10,224 nt of DNA from Chitinophagaceae bacterium (GTDB lineage Bacteria > Bacteroidota > Bacteroidia > Chitinophagales > Chitinophagaceae), in contig JAJAZO010000113.1 of NCBI GenBank assembly GCA_026785745.1, positions 1 through 10,224 of the forward strand. The letters are read 5' to 3'. Below, piece by piece: positions 1 to 7,306 of the stretch. The notes under the pieces were generated by a model. The model was not told the DNA's origin and did not search any database. It worked only from the letters and a program-made list of their open reading frames with translations. Position 1 is the first letter of the stretch, and every line of letters begins with the position of its first letter. Both the position numbers and the translations under genes were made by a program.

Positions 1-429
1 ATTTATTAACTGACCCCGGTGGTAAGTACCATGATTAAAAACATGAAGCAACATTTGCCAGGTAGGTTGCTTAAATTGTTCTCCTTGAAAAGTTTGATAT
101 TGAAACACATGTTCAATAGATAAATCTGAAGAAGCAACAATCCATTCTTCCCATTGCTTTGATTGCTGTAATAAGGTATCCGATAAGTCCTTCATCGTTC
201 CGGAAAAATTTTCACTGGGAACTACAATCCGTTCGCTTAGTTTCATTCTTTGCCACCAGATATTTTCTGCATCTAGCATATGCAGCACCGTTTTATACAG
301 GCTACTGAAACTGCTGGGTATCCCGGCAATTTGCTTTTCTTCCGGTAAGGCAAGGATATTATCAAAAATCCGTCGGCTTGCCCAAATATTATATGCCGCA
401 TACTGTTTTAGCAATTCTTTCATTTTCAT
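1..429 (-). CDS. DinB-family protein, 3' end cut by window edge
   Basis: The minus strand is open from an ATG at 429 to the window edge: 143 codons with no stop. The visible protein starts MKMKELLKQYAAYNIWASRR. It carries the DinB-fold metal-ligand pattern: His50 in the first long helix (TVLHMLDAENIWW), then His133 and His137 in FNHGTYHRGQ near the C-terminus. DinB proteins are usually about 150-170 residues, so little is missing. Members are four-helix-bundle metalloproteins related to YfiT, MSHD and bacillithiol transferases; many act as thiol-dependent S-transferases or are uncharacterised, and the substrate cannot be read here. A second ATG at 423 is an equally possible start. The gene diverges from the PLP enzyme at 487. 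It is too short and edge-truncated for easy ORF calling, but the HGTYHRGQ signature makes it a real gene. Confidence 0.88.
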   Translation of the reverse strand, partial: MKMKELLKQYAAYNIWASRRIFDNILALPEEKQIAGIPSSFSSLYKTVLHMLDAENIWWQRMKLSERIVVPSENFSGTMKDLSDTLLQQSKQWEEWIVASSDLSIEHVFQYQTFQGEQFKQPTWQMLLHVFNHGTYHRGQLIN

Positions 430-430
430 T

Positions 431-438
431 TAGCTTTG
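431..438 (+). promoter_or_regulatory. Putative -7 element (TAGCTTTG) for the PLP enzyme
   Basis: TAGCTTTG matches the Bacteroidota -7 consensus TAnnTTTG exactly. It sits in the short divergent gap between the DinB gene and the PLP enzyme, giving a leader of roughly 40 bases. No exact TTG -33 element lies at the usual spacing; only a T-rich stretch (TGTTTTAG) near 404-411 is present. The assignment rests on a short motif and its position. Confidence 0.4.
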
Positions 439-486
439 ATGGTGGATGAATAACGACCAATCAAAATTCGAGATTCATCAGTTAAT

Positions 487-1692
487 ATGGATAAAAGTTT
501 TCCACTAACTGGATGGGGTTCACTAGCTGTACATGGCGGACATAAGCAGGACCCCAATTATGCTCACCTCGTTCCCATTTATGCAAGTAGTACCTATGTA
601 TTTGACGATGCCGAACAAGGCATGCGCCGTTTCAGTGGACAAGAAGAGGGTTATATATACAGTCGCTGGGGAAACCCGACGATGACAGAGGCCGAAGAAA
701 AAATCGCTGCTTTAGAAACATTTGGATTAAACATTGAAGTTAAAGGCATACTTCACGCATCGGGCATGGCGGCTATTTCTTCCTTGATGCTGGGTACTTT
801 AAAACCGGGTGATAAAATCATCACTCATTTTTCATTGTATGGTGGCACCGAAGAACTGGTAAGTAAAATATTACCTGCATTTGGTATCACCGCCATCATC
901 GCCGACCTGAGAGATTTTCAAAAAGCAGCAGACCTCATCAAAGCTGATAAAGCTATTAAGATGATGTACCTGGAAACACCTGCTAATCCTACTATCCAAT
1001 GCGTAGATTTAGAAGAACTATGTAAACTGGCAAAACAAAATAATATTACTGTTGCCTGCGATAACACATTCGCCACTCCTTATTTGCAACAGCCTTTTCA
1101 ATACGGGGCCGATTTTGTTGTTCACTCCACTACAAAATTCCTGAACGGGCATGGTACAGCTATCGGTGGAATTTTATTAGGCCGGGATGTGGAATTTATG
1201 AAAACAAAAATGACGAAAGTTCACCGCATATTGGGTGGCAACTCCAATGCTTTTGATGCTTTTTTATTAATACAGGGAATGAAAACATTGGAAGTAAGAA
1301 TGGAACGTCATTGTCATAATGCAATGGAAGTTGCTAATTATTTAGAAAATCATAATGCTGTTGCCAAAGTAAATTACACGGGGTTGTCAAGTCATCCCGA
1401 TCATTACACTGCCATGAAACAAATGCGGCATCCCGGAGCTATGCTCAGCTTTGAATTGAAGGGTGGTTTGCAGGCCGGTATTGATTTTATGAATAAACTA
1501 AAAATGTGTGTGAGAACCGTTTCGCTTGGCACATGCGATACGCTGCTCTCTCATCCTGCTTCCATGACACATTACAGTGTACCCAAAGAAGAAAAAGAAA
1601 AGTATGGAATTACGGATGGGTTGATAAGAATGAATGTGGGTATTGAAAACTTGCCCGATATTCTGGCCGATCTGGAACAGGCGTTGAAATAA
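487..1692 (+). CDS. Cys/Met-metabolism PLP-dependent enzyme (cystathionine gamma-synthase / methionine gamma-lyase family)
   Basis: A 401-residue fold-type I PLP enzyme of the trans-sulfuration family, full length for the family. The Schiff-base lysine is Lys217 in HSTTKFLNGH. Asp192 (ACDNTFATPYL) should contact the PLP ring nitrogen, Tyr58 and Arg60 (YIYSR) the phosphate of the neighbouring subunit, and Arg381 (GLIRMNVG) the substrate carboxylate. The SLGTCDTLLSHPASMTH stretch is typical. Substrate choice is uncertain. The cysteine that marks many methionine gamma-lyases (Cys116 of the Pseudomonas enzyme) aligns with Gly120 (SLYGGT), which argues against a standard lyase and leaves cystathionine synthase/lyase or O-acyl-homoserine sulfhydrylase open. 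About five extra residues lie between LE77 and ASGM (91-94). It is cytoplasmic, with no signal peptide. A hairpin follows the stop, so it is probably its own transcription unit. Confidence 0.9.
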   Translation: MDKSFPLTGWGSLAVHGGHKQDPNYAHLVPIYASSTYVFDDAEQGMRRFSGQEEGYIYSRWGNPTMTEAEEKIAALETFGLNIEVKGILHASGMAAISSLMLGTLKPGDKIITHFSLYGGTEELVSKILPAFGITAIIADLRDFQKAADLIKADKAIKMMYLETPANPTIQCVDLEELCKLAKQNNITVACDNTFATPYLQQPFQYGADFVVHSTTKFLNGHGTAIGGILLGRDVEFMKTKMTKVHRILGGNSNAFDAFLLIQGMKTLEVRMERHCHNAMEVANYLENHNAVAKVNYTGLSSHPDHYTAMKQMRHPGAMLSFELKGGLQAGIDFMNKLKMCVRTVSLGTCDTLLSHPASMTHYSVPKEEKEKYGITDGLIRMNVGIENLPDILADLEQALK

Positions 1693-1730
1693 TTTTTAAA
1701 ACTGTCTTTTCAAAGTTTATCTAACCTAAT

Positions 1731-1765
1731 TTTAAAAACCCGTCTCACCACGACGGGTTTTTAAA
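1731..1765 (+). terminator. Rho-independent terminator after the PLP enzyme
   Basis: A perfect 14-bp stem: TTTAAAAACCCGTC at 1731-1744 pairs with GACGGGTTTTTAAA at 1752-1765, with a 7-base loop (TCACCAC). The GC core CCCGTC/GACGGG is followed by TTTTT on the plus strand. The A-run on the left arm gives the same shape on the other strand, so it could work both ways. It lies 38 bases after the PLP-enzyme stop and ends only 17 bases before the serine hydrolase ATG. Confidence 0.85.
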
Positions 1766-1782
1766 TCCATAAAATTTTACAC

Positions 1783-3603
1783 ATGAAAATTTTTGTGACA
1801 ATTCTGCTGGCAACTTTAAGTTTTACTGTTTTCGGACAGAAAAAAAATATCCCGCCTGTAAATCCTCTTGCAGGTATTGATACAACACTGGAAAGAATAT
1901 TGAAGGAAAGAAAAGTAGCCGGATTTGCAGTTGCTATAGTTGAAAAAAATAAAATCATTTATGCAAAAGGTTTTGGCTACCGTGACTATGAAAAAAAACT
2001 ACCGGTAACACCCAACACTTTATTTGCCATTGGTTCCTGTACCAAAGCATTTACATCCATGCTTATTGGCTTGCTAAATAAAGAAGCCAAATTAGACTAC
2101 GATAAACCAGTAAAGGATTATTTGCCTGATTTTAAATTTTTTACTACAGAAATGAATAATCAGATTACCGTAAGAGATATTATGTGCCATCGTACCGGTT
2201 TGCCACGACATGATTATTCCTGGTATCTTTTTAATACAGCCTCAAGAGATACCCTGCTGCAGCGCATACAGTACATGGAACCAACAGCACCAATCCGGCA
2301 AACATGGCAATACAACAATTTCATGTTTTTACTACAAGGAATGATTGCAGAAAAAATAAGTAGGAAAAGCTGGGAACAAAATATTAAAGAAAAGATTTTT
2401 ACCCCCCTTGGTATGACATCCTCCAATCTAAGTATAAAAGAACTGGAGAAAAGTAAAGAGCCTTCGTTGGGTTATGATTTATACAAAGACAGTATTATCA
2501 AAAAAACAGATTATTATAATATTAATGCTATGTCTCCTGCCGGTAGCATTAATAGTAGTGTGAATGAAATGGCAAACTGGGCTATGGCATGGATTAATGG
2601 TGGAAAATTGAATGGCAAGGAAATATTTCCTGCAACTTATATGAAAGAAGCAATGAGTTCGCAAATGATCATCGGCGGGGCCCTGCCTGATAAAGAAAAA
2701 CCGGATATTCATTTCTCCAACTATGGTTTTGGATGGTTCCTTGCTTCTTATCGGGGCCATTACAGAGTAGAGCATGGCGGTAATATAGATGGCTTTTCTG
2801 CCAGCACCTGCTTCTTTCCGTCTGATAGTATTGCCATCATTGTTCTTACCAACCAGAATGGCTCAGCAGTGCCTTCTATTGTCAGAAATACAATTGCCGA
2901 CCGGATGCTAAAAGAAAAACCTATTGACTGGCTGGCCGATAGAAATGCAGCTGATGCCAAAGCAAAAATTGCTGCCAAAGAAGCAGAAGGAAAAGTTGAA
3001 AGCAACAAGAAAAAGGTAACTCATCCTTCGCATAAGTTAAATGACTATGAAGGTTTATTCAGCCATCCGGGATATGGAACGATGGCAATTGAAGCAAATA
3101 AAGATTCCTTATTTATGCTTACACCCAATGGTAAAGCCTGGCTACGGCATTACCACTACGATGTTTTTGAAATTTTTGGCGTGAGGGAAAACGAAGGAAT
3201 AGATACTACAGAAAAAAGTTCTCCGAAAATTCTGTTTGCGATAAATGAAGCAGGTGATATTAATGCCACATCTATTGAGCTTCAACCGGGATTAAAACCT
3301 ATTGAGTTTGTCCGCAAACCGAAATCTAAGGAAATGACAAAAGAAGAATTAAAAAAATATGAAGGTGATTTTGAATTGAGTCCTGATGCAGTTGCTAAAT
3401 TCTATATAAAAGGTGAAAAAACATTGTATGCCTTTATAGAAGGTCAGCCGGAGTATGAACTGATAGCAACCGATAAAAATAAATTTGTATTAAAAACCCT
3501 TTCAGGATATAGTGTGCTATTTGAAGAAAATGAAAAAGGCGAAATTATTTCTGCCAGTTTTATTCAACCCAATGGAACGTTTAAAGCCAATAAAAAGAAA
3601 TGA
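1783..3603 (+). CDS. Exported serine hydrolase, class C beta-lactamase/S12 family, with tandem C-terminal DUF3471-like domains
   Basis: A 606-residue protein starting with a Sec signal peptide (about residues 1-19; hydrophobic ILLATLSFTV then FGQ). The catalytic domain spans about 30-370. It has the SxxK motif Ser85-Cys-Thr-Lys88, the YxN motif Tyr177-Asn-Asn179, and His331-Gly-Gly333 in place of the KTG of true beta-lactamases. HGG is seen in D-aminopeptidase and esterase-type members, so a peptidase or esterase role is likelier than beta-lactam resistance. A charged Ala/Lys/Glu-rich linker (about 386-412) leads to a DUF3471-like beta domain (about 417-513, starting LNDYEGLF). A second similar unit follows (about 518-606, starting LKKYEGDF). 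The stop overlaps the next start as ATGA, indicating translational coupling with the downstream N-acyl-D-amino-acid deacylase. The actual substrate is inferred only from family and context. Confidence 0.9.
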   Translation: MKIFVTILLATLSFTVFGQKKNIPPVNPLAGIDTTLERILKERKVAGFAVAIVEKNKIIYAKGFGYRDYEKKLPVTPNTLFAIGSCTKAFTSMLIGLLNKEAKLDYDKPVKDYLPDFKFFTTEMNNQITVRDIMCHRTGLPRHDYSWYLFNTASRDTLLQRIQYMEPTAPIRQTWQYNNFMFLLQGMIAEKISRKSWEQNIKEKIFTPLGMTSSNLSIKELEKSKEPSLGYDLYKDSIIKKTDYYNINAMSPAGSINSSVNEMANWAMAWINGGKLNGKEIFPATYMKEAMSSQMIIGGALPDKEKPDIHFSNYGFGWFLASYRGHYRVEHGGNIDGFSASTCFFPSDSIAIIVLTNQNGSAVPSIVRNTIADRMLKEKPIDWLADRNAADAKAKIAAKEAEGKVESNKKKVTHPSHKLNDYEGLFSHPGYGTMAIEANKDSLFMLTPNGKAWLRHYHYDVFEIFGVRENEGIDTTEKSSPKILFAINEAGDINATSIELQPGLKPIEFVRKPKSKEMTKEELKKYEGDFELSPDAVAKFYIKGEKTLYAFIEGQPEYELIATDKNKFVLKTLSGYSVLFEENEKGEIISASFIQPNGTFKANKKK

Positions 3604-5117
3604 TTATGAAAAAAATAGTTGCTTTCTTTATTGTCCTATTCATTATTTCCTGCAAAGCAAAAAATGAATATGATACAATCATCCGCAACGGTCTGATTTA
3701 TGATGGTACTGGTGGGGAACCTTTTATTGCAGACATTGGTATTAATCAGGATACGATAGCCTTTATTGGTAATTTATCCAACACTTCTGCAAAAAATGAA
3801 GTTGATGCCAAAGGGAATGCCGTTGCACCCGGGTTTATTGACACACATAGTCATCATGCCGGAAATCCATTTAGTCACCGTGATTTTTTAGCTGCCCTAA
3901 GCCAGGGTATCACAACAATTATTATTGGCCAGGATGGGGGCTCTAATTTTCCGCTTTCAGGTTTTTTTCAAAAGCTTACTGACACTTCAGTTGCAATAAA
4001 CATTGCTTCCTACAGTGGGCATAATACGTTGCGGGATTCGGTTATGGGAAAATACTTTAAACGATTGGCAACACAAGCAGAAATTGAAAAGATGAAAACG
4101 ATGCTGCAACAGGACATGAAAGCTGGCGCATTGGGGCTTTCAACAGGACTTGAGTATGACCCCGGGATTTATTCAAATAATAATGAAGTATTGCAACTGG
4201 CAAAAGAAGTAAACGCATTTGGCGGACGTTATATCAGTCATATTCGCAGCGAGGATCGTTATTTCTGGAAAGCTGTAGATGAAATAATTACTATTGGGAA
4301 AGAAGCAAAGATACCTGTACAAATCAGTCATATTAAGCTAGCCATGCATAATTTATGGGGCAAAGCTGACAGTTTACTTACGCTGTTGGATAATGCCCGG
4401 AAAAATGGAATAGAAATAACAAGTGATATTTATCCGTATGCTTTCTGGCATTCTACCATCAAAGTTTTATTCCCGGACAGAAATTTTACGGATGAAAAAG
4501 AGGCAGAAATAATTCTGCGTGAAATCACATTACCGGAAGACATCATCCTGAGTGCTTATGAAGTTCATCCTGAATATCAAGGTAAAAGCCTTACAGCCAT
4601 TGCAAAGTTGGAAAACAAAACACCTGCCCGGATGCTGGTCGAATTGATTGCAAGAATAGATGATTGGGAGAAAAAAAACAACCGTGAATGCGATGAAGGA
4701 ATCATGGCCACTTCCATGAATGAAGATGATATAATAAAATTAATGCGATGGCCTCAGGCAAATATTTGTTCGGATGGTTCCTCATCCGGCACCCATCCAA
4801 GAGGGTTTGGAGCATTTACAAGAGTGCTGGGTAAGTATGTACGAAATGAAAAAACAATGACACTTGCAGAAGCAATATATAAAATGACAGGCTTAGCCTC
4901 TGCACATATGGGAATGAAAAAAAGAGGCTTGATTCAAACAGGTTATTTTGCAGACATTGCTATTTTTAAACCGGAAACAGTGGAAGATAAAGCTACTGTT
5001 GCCGAACCTAATAAACTTTCCAAAGGCATTGAACATGTTTTTGTAAACGGTACTTTGGTTTATCAAAACAAAAAAACAACAGGACTTTATCCTGGCAAAA
5101 TAATTAAACGTCAATAA
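3600..5117 (+). CDS. Lipoprotein N-acyl-D-amino-acid deacylase-family amidohydrolase (copy A)
   Basis: A 505-residue amidohydrolase. The N-terminus is a lipoprotein signal: a short basic segment, hydrophobic IVAFFIVLFII, then the lipobox IISC with Cys18. Residues after Cys18 (KAKNEY) are not an acidic surface-export signal, so a periplasm-facing anchor is more likely. The D-aminoacylase pattern is present: His83 and His85 (FIDTHSHH), Asp112 (GQDGGS) where Alcaligenes D-aminoacylase has its metal-bridging Cys96, His214 (YISHIRSE), His244 (QISHIK) and Asp392 (CSDGSSSG). The C-terminal KRGLIQTGYFADIAIF and HVFVNG segments are typical. Known members hydrolyse N-acyl-D-amino acids to D-amino acid plus carboxylate. 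Two starts are possible: ATG 3600, overlapping the upstream stop, and ATG 3606 (MKKIVAFF). The second gives a more standard signal peptide; both preserve the lipobox. Confidence 0.88.
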   Translation: MIMKKIVAFFIVLFIISCKAKNEYDTIIRNGLIYDGTGGEPFIADIGINQDTIAFIGNLSNTSAKNEVDAKGNAVAPGFIDTHSHHAGNPFSHRDFLAALSQGITTIIIGQDGGSNFPLSGFFQKLTDTSVAINIASYSGHNTLRDSVMGKYFKRLATQAEIEKMKTMLQQDMKAGALGLSTGLEYDPGIYSNNNEVLQLAKEVNAFGGRYISHIRSEDRYFWKAVDEIITIGKEAKIPVQISHIKLAMHNLWGKADSLLTLLDNARKNGIEITSDIYPYAFWHSTIKVLFPDRNFTDEKEAEIILREITLPEDIILSAYEVHPEYQGKSLTAIAKLENKTPARMLVELIARIDDWEKKNNRECDEGIMATSMNEDDIIKLMRWPQANICSDGSSSGTHPRGFGAFTRVLGKYVRNEKTMTLAEAIYKMTGLASAHMGMKKRGLIQTGYFADIAIFKPETVEDKATVAEPNKLSKGIEHVFVNGTLVYQNKKTTGLYPGKIIKRQ

Positions 5118-5128
5118 AAATTCTCCTT

Positions 5129-6802
5129 ATGCGTATTACATTTCTCATTGCACTGACAGCAATATTTATTTCCTGTAATTCTAAAAAAGAAGAATACGAC
5201 ATCATCATCCGCAATGCAATGATTTACGATGGCAATGGTGGCGATCCATTCAAAGGAGATATCGGTATTAAAAATGATTCCATTGCTTTCATTGGCGATT
5301 TATCAAAAGCTTCTGCAAAAAATGAAACAGATGCAAAAGGCAATGCTGTAGCTCCGGGTTTTATTAATATGCTCAGCTGGGCTACTGAATCTTTGATTGA
5401 AGATGGAAGATCACAAAGTGATATCCGGCAGGGTGTAACACTGGAAATAATGGGTGAAGGCTGGAGCATGGGACCATTGAATGAAAAATTAAAGAAACAA
5501 CAACAGGAATCACAAGGTGATATCAAATACAAAATTGAATGGAATACATTGGGTGAGTACCTGAATTTTCTGGAGAAAAAAGGTGTTAGTTGTAATGTGG
5601 CTTCTTTTATTGGAGCCACCACAGTACGAATGAATGTAATTGGTGAAGATAACCGTGACCCTACTCCTGCTGAAATGGACAGTATGAAACTATTAGTAAA
5701 GCAGGCGATGGAAGAAGGGGCAATGGGTGTAGGCACTTCACTTATTTATCCTCCTGCATTTTTTGCCAAAACAAATGAACTGGTTGAATTATGTAAAGTA
5801 GCATCCTCCTATGGTGGCTCATATATCAGTCATATGCGCAGCGAAGGCAACAAATTGCATGAAGCAGTGGAAGAATTAATAACCATCGCAAAAGAAGCAA
5901 ATATCCATGCAGAGATTTACCACCTGAAAGCAGCCGGTAAAGAGAATTGGGGTAAAATGGATAGTGTGATAAAAAGAGTGGAAAGAGCAAGAGCAGAAGG
6001 ATTGAATATAACAGCCGATATGTACACTTATATAGCAGGTGGTACAGGACTTACTGCTACCATGCCCCCAACATTGCAGGATGGAGGATTTGGTAAGTTG
6101 AGGGAAAGGTTACAGAATCCTGTATTACGTCAGCAGGTAAAAAAAGAAATGAACTTCAGAACAGATAAATGGGAAAATTTCTTTTATGCAGCAGGCACAC
6201 CCGAAAATATTTTAGTAGTAGGATTTAAACAAGACAGTTTAAAAAAATATACCGGAAAAACGTTGGGCCAGATAGCAAAGATATTTGGCAAATCACCTGA
6301 AGAAACTGCCATGGATTTGATCATTAAAGACAGTACCCGTGTAGAGTGTATTTATTTTTTAATGGATGAAAACAATGTAAAAAAACAAATGGCAATTCCC
6401 TGGCTGAGCTTTGGAAGTGATGAAGGCTCTTATACGAATGAAGGTGTATTTTTGAAATCTAATGCACATCCGAGGGCTTATGGAAATGTAGCAAGATTAT
6501 TGGGAAAATATGTGAGGGAAGAAAAAGTGATAGCTCTTCAGGAAGCCATCCGCAAACTTTCAAAACTACCAGCTACCAACTTAAAAATTTCGAAGCGGGG
6601 AGAATTGAAAACGGGCAACTTTGCAGACATAGTAATATTTGATCCTGCTAAAATAAAAGACAATGCCACTTTTGAAAAACCACATCAGTATGCTGAAGGA
6701 ATGATTCATGTTTTTGTAAATGGTGTGCAGGTATTGAAAGATGGCGAACATACTGGTGCAAAGCCGGGCAAATTTGTGAAAGGACCGGGTTGGAAGAAAT
6801 AA
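5129..6802 (+). CDS. Lipoprotein amidohydrolase, N-acyl-D-amino-acid deacylase family, lacking the HxH motif (copy B)
   Basis: A 557-residue relative of the preceding gene, 11 bases downstream of it and surely co-transcribed. It has a lipoprotein signal (RITFLIALTAIF) with lipobox FISC, Cys16. The first 60 mature residues are close to copy A (same EYDxIIRN, IAFIG and SAKNE.DAKGNAVAPGFI segments). The metal motif then differs: copy A FIDTHSH is FINMLSW here, so both early histidines are replaced (Leu82, Trp84). Glu110 (MGEGWS) lies near the bridging position. His235 (YISHMRSE), His265 (IYHLKAAG) and Asp431 (FGSDEG) remain. In the Alcaligenes enzyme the tightly bound zinc uses Cys96 and the two later histidines, so a one-metal enzyme is conceivable. 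A longer insertion lies around residues 117-150. The substrate is unknown and may differ from that of copy A. Confidence 0.85.
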   Translation: MRITFLIALTAIFISCNSKKEEYDIIIRNAMIYDGNGGDPFKGDIGIKNDSIAFIGDLSKASAKNETDAKGNAVAPGFINMLSWATESLIEDGRSQSDIRQGVTLEIMGEGWSMGPLNEKLKKQQQESQGDIKYKIEWNTLGEYLNFLEKKGVSCNVASFIGATTVRMNVIGEDNRDPTPAEMDSMKLLVKQAMEEGAMGVGTSLIYPPAFFAKTNELVELCKVASSYGGSYISHMRSEGNKLHEAVEELITIAKEANIHAEIYHLKAAGKENWGKMDSVIKRVERARAEGLNITADMYTYIAGGTGLTATMPPTLQDGGFGKLRERLQNPVLRQQVKKEMNFRTDKWENFFYAAGTPENILVVGFKQDSLKKYTGKTLGQIAKIFGKSPEETAMDLIIKDSTRVECIYFLMDENNVKKQMAIPWLSFGSDEGSYTNEGVFLKSNAHPRAYGNVARLLGKYVREEKVIALQEAIRKLSKLPATNLKISKRGELKTGNFADIVIFDPAKIKDNATFEKPHQYAEGMIHVFVNGVQVLKDGEHTGAKPGKFVKGPGWKK

Positions 6803-6830
6803 TTAGTAATTGATAATTAAGAATTAATAA
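6803..6830 (+). repeat. AT-rich imperfect inverted repeat before the GNAT gene
   Basis: TTAGTAATT (6803-6811) and AATTAATAA (6822-6830) are inverted copies with one mismatch, filling the gap between the deacylase stop and the acetyltransferase ATG. The structure is all A/T apart from three G, so it is a weak hairpin and unlikely to terminate. It may simply be a low-complexity leader. Confidence 0.35.
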
Positions 6831-7303
6831 TGGCAATAACGATTCGAAGAGCTACCAAAGAAGATTGTCCAAGGTTATTGGAATTAATTACTGAACTGGC
6901 TATTTATGAAAAAGCACCAGATGATGTGACAGTAACTTTAGACCATTTTATTGATAGTGGGTTTGGTGAAAAACCAGTATGGTGGTCATTCGTTGCCACT
7001 TCACCCTTTCCCCAAGGAGAGGGCCGGGGTGAGGCTATCTTCGGATTTGCCTTATACTACATCCGCTACTCTACCTGGAAAGGGCAAGCCATGTACTTGG
7101 AAGATATAATTGTAACAGAAGCTATGCGAGGCCAAAAAATTGGTAAGCTCCTTTTTGAAAGATTAATTGAAGAAGCGAAAGAAAAGAAATTTAACCGCAT
7201 CATCTGGCAGGTGCTTGACTGGAATGAACCGGCGATAAATTTTTATAAGAAATATAATGCTGAATTTGATGCCGGATGGTTGAATTGCTCTATCAATATA
7301 TAG
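6830..7303 (+). CDS. GNAT-family N-acetyltransferase, SSAT-like
   Basis: A 157-residue single-domain acetyl-CoA-dependent acetyltransferase, cytoplasmic. It begins ITIRRATKEDCPRLLELI, the usual GNAT first strand and helix. The acetyl-CoA pyrophosphate loop is around Arg100 (RGQKIGKLL), with Lys103 where a Gly is common. The stretches GFGEKP (44-49), GFALYY (72-77), YLEDIIV (89-95) and WNEPAINFYK (131-140) resemble spermidine/spermine or thialysine N-acetyltransferases, so an amine or amino-acid side-chain substrate is possible but unproven. Residues 58-69 (SPFPQGEGRGEA) look like an in-frame insertion encoded by a hairpin-forming DNA element (separate entry). The gene follows copy B by 27 bases and ends 3 bases from the convergent fabD stop, so no terminator separates the two. 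Confidence 0.9.
   Translation: MAITIRRATKEDCPRLLELITELAIYEKAPDDVTVTLDHFIDSGFGEKPVWWSFVATSPFPQGEGRGEAIFGFALYYIRYSTWKGQAMYLEDIIVTEAMRGQKIGKLLFERLIEEAKEKKFNRIIWQVLDWNEPAINFYKKYNAEFDAGWLNCSINI
7001..7034. repeat. Hairpin-forming REP-like element inside the GNAT gene
   Basis: CCCTTTCC (7004-7011) pairs with GGAGAGGG (7016-7023), with one T.G pair and the 4-base loop CCAA. An outer TCA (7001-7003) can pair with TGA (7030-7032) around a CCGGGG bulge. The G/C-rich, strand-asymmetric composition contrasts with the AT-rich gene around it. It resembles the 'CCCT..CC / GGAGAGGG' plus 'GGGGTGAGG' short repeats that recur in many bacterial genomes; that resemblance is from memory and needs a genome search. 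Read in frame it encodes SPFPQGEGRGE. Confidence 0.6.
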
Positions 7304-7306
7304 GAA

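Noticed and set aside
1783..3603. Beta-lactamase (antibiotic resistance) reading of the serine hydrolase
   Set aside because: SxxK and YxN are present but the third motif is HGG, not KTG, and the protein has long DUF3471-like tails; this fits peptidase/esterase members better.
5224..5736. Minus-strand 170-codon ORF opposite deacylase copy B
   Set aside because: It lies fully antisense to a gene with clear family motifs; its Ser/Pro/Phe-rich translation is the usual shadow of the coding strand.
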